Below are positions 59,201-64,000 of a stretch of 64,000 nt of DNA, piece by piece. Source of the stretch: Manis javanica (Eukaryota > Chordata > Mammalia > Pholidota > Manidae); NCBI RefSeq assembly GCF_040802235.1, contig NC_133166.1, positions 1,674,001-1,738,000 of the forward strand. The letters run 5' to 3'. Each line of letters opens with the position of its first letter. Position 1 is the stretch's first letter. The notes under the pieces were generated by a model, which was not told the DNA's origin, did not search any database, and saw only the letters and a list, made by a program, of their open reading frames with translations. The position numbers were made by a program, and so were the translations under genes.

Positions 59201-62200
59201 CCCAGACCAGCTGCACTCTCGCTGGCCAGAGGGGAGCGTTAACCCCTCATGGGCTAGGGGAGAGAGGAGTTATGTTTTGGGGAACCTTTGTGGGGTCTGG
59301 ACATGCCCAGTGCTTTTCCCAGAGGAGCTGGGGGAATTTAACCCTTGATGTGCAGGTAGAGAGTGGGCACTACGTCTGCGGGTTCTGGGCAGGGCTCAGT
59401 AGTAAATGCCTTGGGGTAGGGACTGAACTTGGTGTGCTATTAAAGGCGCTTAGGCAGACTCTTAATCAGCTGTCGCCTTACCCATCCTGGGACAGGCTTC
59501 TCCATTCTGTGCCTCCATTTCCTGTCTTGTTCCCTCACAGGAACTCCCCTTCGGACCTGGCGTTCAACGGGGACCTGGCTCAGCTGGCCAGCTCTGAACC
59601 GTGTACTGATGTGAGTTATCCTCCTGTTAGGAATTAGAGTCACAGTATTTTAGAGCTGGGAAGGTCATCTGAGATCATGTGTTCCACCTCCTTGTAGTTC
59701 CGATGGGGAAGCTGAGGCCCTTGGCGAAGGTGACTTGCCCAACAGCCTGCTTGTGCTGTAGATCACTAAGGTGGCTAAGTGTGGGTCAGGCTTTGAGCTC
59801 CTTGTTATAAAGAATAACTACAATATCCTTAATAGCTGCCACTCATTAAGTACCTACTGTGTGCAGGCATGTTCCAGGGATGCTGACTAACCTAATCTTT
59901 GTGGTAACTAGAAAATAATAGGCCCTGTTGGTCTCACATGAGGGGTGAGGCCCAGGCGAGGCCACCGAGGCTCACGGGCTGAGGCAGGATCTGAGATACC
60001 CAACTCCAGTGTCTCTGGGCTGGAGACACTGTCTGATTGGGCTGCCTTCTCGGGGCTCAGAAGAGGGAAGAGTTTCTTCCTGGGGGTTCCCTGTTAGAGC
60101 CCCACCTCTCCCTACCCTGAGCTCAGAGGGTGGTCAGCCAGTTTTCCTGAATAAATGATGTAAAGGGTGGCCCTCCTTGCCCATAAAGGCCTTGTTAGCC
60201 AGTGTCTCTCCCATTTGCCCAATGGTGGAGACCTGACTCCGTTCATCTGTCTGTCCAACAAATATTTACTGAGCACCTACTATGAGCCATGTGCTGGGGA
60301 AATAGTATAGAGCAAAATATATACCATTTCTGCTCTCGGGGAGCTCACCTGCTAATGTGGGGAGGTAGACATGGAAATAGATAACGTGTGTGAATGAGAA
60401 GATGTGTGGTGCATCAGACAGGTGCTGGGGAGACCTGGGAATGTAGAGGGTTCTGGGATTAGGGTAACTGGGAAGGCCTTGCTTTGAAGGTGACAGACAG
60501 CTGCATGGATGTTTGGGAAACACATTTTGGGCAGAGGGAACTGCAGATACCCAGGGTCAGGTACCTCTCTGGCAGGGAAGCCAGGATGCCTAGATTGCCG
60601 AGAGGAGAGGAGCTGGGTGGCAGTGAGGGTCCGTGGGTGAAGGGTTGGGTTGTTTTGAGCATTGTAAGCCACTTGAAGGACCTTGGCTTGAGTGGGTGAG
60701 GAAGTCATTGAGGGGTTTGGAGGAGAGGAGTGACACGCTACTGGCTTAGTTGTAAAGAAACACCTCACCCTCTTGGTGGCAGGCAGCTAAGAGCAGCAGC
60801 AAGGAACAGTTAGGGGGCCAGTAATAGGCCAGGTAAGAGATGAAGGCAGTTTGGACCCTGGAGGTGGAGATGGTGAGGGGTGGTCGACTCTGGATAGCAT
60901 TTGAAGACAAGTGGACAGGATTTGCACATAGACTGATACGAGGAAGGCGAGAGTTCAGAATTGTGGATGAGTCCATGGCTTTCGGCCTGAGCAACTGGAA
61001 GGATGCGCTGACCATTTACCGAGACAAGAAATTGGAAGTGGGGAGCAGAACTGGGGGACATAGAAATTTGCTTCAGGATTTGTTGAGTTGGAGGTGCCTT
61101 TTAGACGTCCAAGTGGAAATGTCAGGTGGGCAGTTGGGTATGAGTCCGGGCTTCCAGAGACTCATCAGTGCACAGATCACCTTTCAGATCGGCTGAGATC
61201 ACCAAGGGAGTGGGTGAGGTGGAGGAGGGAAGAGGCCTGAGGCCTGACCAGGAGACCAGGAGACCAGGAGACTGCAGGAGCAACGGTGAGGGCAGGAGTG
61301 TCTGGCAGGGGTAGAGCTCTGGAGGCCCAACCAAGTCAGCTTTTGGACTGCAGGAGGGGGCTGTCAGGGTCAGATGCTGCGGGCAGGCCAAGGAGGGTGG
61401 GCACTGGGAATGGGATCAGCCTCAGGGAGGTCACTGGCGACCTTGACAAGAGCAGCTGGGTGGCCGGGTGAAGGAAGAAGCCTGTTTGGAGTGGGCTCCA
61501 GAGAGAATGGGGCAAGAGGCGGTAGACAGTGAATGGAGGTACTGTGTCCAAGGGAGAATGGGTGGTGGCTGGAGAGAGAGGTGAGGGCCAAGAGTGTTTT
61601 TTTGTTTTTTAAGATAGAAGAAATGAGAGCAGTTTGTGTGCTGAAGGAAATGAGCCAGCAGAGAAGGAAAAATCAATGATGCAGGAGAGGGGAGGGGCTG
61701 GCCTTAGCCCAGAGCAAGGACAGTTGGATGGTAGGAGGGGAGCAGTGTGCTGGGCTCACGCAGGTAGCCAGTGTGAGTGTTCTCTGTCCATGGCCTCTGT
61801 TTTCAGGGACAGGAAGCCAGGCCAGCAACTGAGAGAGGATGGGAGGGGCTGGAGGCCTGAGGACACAAGATGCTAAGGGTTGCCTGGGAGCACTGGTGAG
61901 CGGGTGAGCGAGTGAAGGGGGGATGTAGTAGGCGCCCTGGATACCTCGGGGGCCTTAGGGGTTTGAGTGGTGGTGAGGCTGAAGCTCCTGGTCACATGCT
62001 TCTCTCCAGCCATGGGGGGCTGCAAGGGGCAGCCTGAGGTGGAGAGCTGTGTGCAAACAGGTGGTGCAGGATGAGGGCGAGGTGAGGCGGAAGTCTAAGA
62101 AAGTGACTTGAATGGTGGTAAGGCAGGAGGGGAGTGGGGGACGGCAAGCTAGAAGGAGGGCTCGTGGACCAGACTTCACAGAAGGGCCAAGGGAGGTGGG

Positions 62201-64000
62201 AGATGGACAGACAGGAGGGAGGGTATGGCCCGGGACCCCTGAGATAGAGATTGTGGAGGGGTCGCTGTTACCAGCAAATCTGGGTGTGAGCCTGGGAGAG
62301 GTGGCTCACAAAGTTGTTGCGGGAGGGGAGGTCAAGGAGCAGAGCCTGGCTGCCCAAGTGTCTTCTGTGCAGCTGTTGAAACGCTCAGAACTGGGGTGGT
62401 TAGCAGGGTGGTGGTGGTGCACTGATCCAGGGGCTAAGCTTCTCAGGGAATGAGGGTCTGTAGGGGCTCCAGCAGGCAGGCCTGTGGGTGGGGCAGTTTC
62501 AGTAAAATCTAGTTAAAAACTAGAGTTCTGTGGAGGAGGGAGGAGGGGGAAATGGAAGGGGCCTTGAGAAGCAAGTGGGACCCCTTCCCTGCCCGTTCCC
62601 AGTGGGTGGTGATGGGGTGGGGAGAGCCCCACTGGCGAGGCAGCAAGGGAGGCATAACCTCAGTGGGCACAAAGTCAGGCAGAGCAAGGCTTCCGTCGTT
62701 GTCCAGGGACAGGCTGGGCGGAGAAGGGGAGGGCTAGGTGCCGGGGCCCCTTCCTCCCCTTGCTCCTGCCCCTGCCTCCCCAACCAGCATCCATCTGCTC
62801 TTCTTTACGTCCTAACGCAAGAGGCACGTGCACAAATCTTACTTAATCCTGACCTCACACCATGAACTGATATTGCTGCCGTGAACCCCAGTGTACAGAT
62901 CAGGAAGCTGAGGCTCAGAAAGACCAAGCGACCACCACGTGGGAGGCACCGGTTTATAAGTGGCCATGCTGGGGTGGCACCCGGCCAGGTGCTTTCACGT
63001 CCCCCAGGGTCTTTCTCCTGAATTCCGAGGCCTGCCTGCTTCCTTGGGTAGCGGTGGGACCTGTGGATACACAGACCAGAGTGCGGGGCTTCATCCCTTC
63101 CCCAAAACTACTCCTGGGAGCTGGTCTGAGCCTGCACTGGGCTTGGAGTCCTGTTCTAAGACAAATGCCCAATTTTCCTTTTCTCTTCACAAAGCCAGTG
63201 ATCTTGACCCATGAACCATGGAATCTTAGGAGATCTCTAGTGACCTTTGGGACGGGTGGGAGGATTTGAGCCACCTGAAGTGGTGTGAGCAGTATGATGG
63301 GAATGAGGTTGTGTGCATTTTCTGGGGAAAGGGCCTAAAGGAGGGGTCTGTAAACCCTAAGAAGCTTAAGAAGCCCTGAATTGTGTTTGGGTCCTCTCCC
63401 TACTGTCCTGAGAGGCCCCTTCTGAGCTCTAGTTTTCTCCCTGGTCTGTGGAGTGGGAGTGTGAGGAAGCAGCTGACCTGGGGGTCTATATGGGGTTTGC
63501 AGGTGAGTGGTGAGAGGTGAGTGATGGCTCTTGACCTTTCTCTTGCAGGTTTCCAAGCCGTGGGTCCCCTCAAGTCCAGGCCCTGCCTCAGAGAATGGAG
63601 GCACCACCAGCCCAGGCCTCCCCACTGAAGTCTCAGGCCCAGATCCCGGGTCCCTGCGAGTTCACTCACCTGATGGGAGCCCTGTGTGCCACTCTCAGCT
63701 GCCAGAAGCCCAAAGTCCCGTGGCTTCCGGGCCTTCTTCCTGCCTCTCTGTGACTCCAGCATCCTCAGCGGCAGTCCTGCTGGGTGAGGGCTCCTGCCGT
63801 CCCTCTAGCCCAGGGCTCCCTGCTGTGGGAGTCTCAGAGGCCCATGGACCTGGCAGCCCGGCCCCTGAGAAGGTCTTGGGGTGCCAGAGCCCAGAGCAGC
63901 CCCCAGCCACCTCGCCCCGGCCCCTGATGGAGGGGGGTGAGTTGCTGGACCTTGCCCGGACTTTTCCATCTGGGGATGTGGCCAAGGGTGATGTAGACCT
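56213..64000 (+). CDS. TNKS1BP1: 182 kDa tankyrase-1-binding protein, N-terminal part
   Basis: Coding exons: 56213-56306 (exon from 56198), 57368-58001, 59541-59610, 63549-64000 and on past the window. They give 1,250 nt in one frame, about 416 codons of a protein that is about 1,729 aa in human. The start is MKVSALREG, as in human. The protein binds tankyrase 1 and the CCR4-NOT deadenylase complex and is linked to the actin cytoskeleton and DNA repair. This part is disordered and proline-rich: KPPVKPKPRALPAKPALPAKPS with a tandem LPAKP, then RPPRGPLAELPSARKMN, TVEEILAKMEQPRKE and RLTFNHDGSSRYGPRTYG, then a Ser/Pro-rich exon ending near GGELLDLARTFPSG. The tankyrase-binding region lies in the absent C-terminal part. 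Exon 5 is open to the last base. Confidence 0.95.
58270..58450 (-). mobile_element. MIR SINE
   Basis: Antisense MIR in TNKS1BP1 intron 3 ('gatgaagaaactgaggctc', 'tcagcaagtaagagactgag'). Another lies at about 56,540-56,650. Confidence 0.8.
58492..58528 (+). repeat. Alternating purine-pyrimidine tract with CGCGCG core
   Basis: Thirty-seven bases alternate strictly between pyrimidine and purine (TG, TA, CG steps), a good Z-DNA candidate. Confidence 0.85.
59640..60000 (-). mobile_element. Two MIR SINE fragments
   Basis: Antisense MIR cores at about 59,640-59,780 ('gatggggaagctgaggcc') and 59,815-60,000 ('cattaagtacctactgtgtgc'). Confidence 0.65.
60243..62100 (-). mobile_element. Long L2 LINE fragment with reverse-transcriptase remnant
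   Basis: The 3' end lies at 'caacaaatatttactgagcacc' near 60,250, and the element runs antisense for at least 1.8 kb. On the minus strand, 60,810-61,061 still reads SVNGQRILPVAQAE, which matches the L2 ORF2 segment after the YADD-type catalytic motif. Further 5' segments such as 'gaccttgacaagagcagc' (61,440) and 'ggaaaaatcaatgatgcagg' (61,665) follow in order. The 5' border is vague and may reach 62,450. It lies in TNKS1BP1 intron 4. The family was active before placental mammals radiated. Confidence 0.85.
62830..62960 (-). mobile_element. MIR SINE
   Basis: Antisense MIR ('ttacttaatcctgacc', 'atcaggaagctgaggctcag') in TNKS1BP1 intron 4. Confidence 0.7.

Noticed and set aside
1-64000. CRISPR arrays, operons, phage or toxin systems
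   Set aside because: The window is mammalian with spliced genes; nothing of the kind is present, and no tRNA or rRNA gene was recognised.

Overview
The window is eutherian nuclear DNA. It has five protein-coding genes with short exons and GT-AG introns, CpG-island promoters, and a repeat background made only of old mammalian elements (MIR, L2, MER5, MER20 and a Tigger-type element). The gene order PRG2 - PRG3 - P2RX3 - SSRP1 - TNKS1BP1, with its orientations, is that of human 11q12.1 read in reverse. I saw no Alu, B1/B2, carnivore tRNA-Lys, ruminant BovA/Bov-tA or horse ERE SINE. This argues against primate, rodent, carnivore and ruminant sources, but the species cannot be named from sequence alone.

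Layout. 1-1,080: last three coding exons of PRG2 (eosinophil major basic protein), + strand, cut by the window edge. 1,080-5,820: intergenic, with MIR/L2 debris and a well-preserved MER20. 5,820-9,780: complete PRG3 (+), the PRG2 paralogue, 225 aa. 9,780-10,040: a CpG-rich block with CTCF-like motifs and no gene. 10,040-14,290: intergenic. 14,290-40,704: complete P2RX3 (-), 12 coding exons, 397 aa, with a 13.8 kb intron 8. 40,705-42,480: intergenic, with one unexplained minus-strand open frame. 42,480-52,160: complete SSRP1 (+), 16 coding exons, 708 aa. 52,960-64,000: promoter and 5' part of TNKS1BP1 (+), about 416 codons, running off the end.

The genes are neighbours, not one pathway. PRG2 and PRG3 are tandem duplicates encoding cationic granule proteins with acidic propieces. 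P2RX3 is an ATP-gated channel of sensory neurons and lies tail-to-tail with PRG3. SSRP1 is the HMG-box subunit of the histone chaperone FACT and lies head-to-head with P2RX3. TNKS1BP1 (TAB182) is a tankyrase- and CCR4-NOT-associated protein that follows SSRP1 in tandem about 1 kb downstream.

I found no undescribed multi-gene system. The points most worth checking are the matched charges of the PRG3 propiece and mature domain, a CpG block with CTCF-like motifs between tissue-restricted genes, a possible 9-nt in-frame microexon in SSRP1, a T17(GT)n tract before an SSRP1 acceptor, a stop-start overlapping upstream AUG in TNKS1BP1, a GC donor in PRG2, and a cluster of octamer motifs at the TNKS1BP1 promoter.
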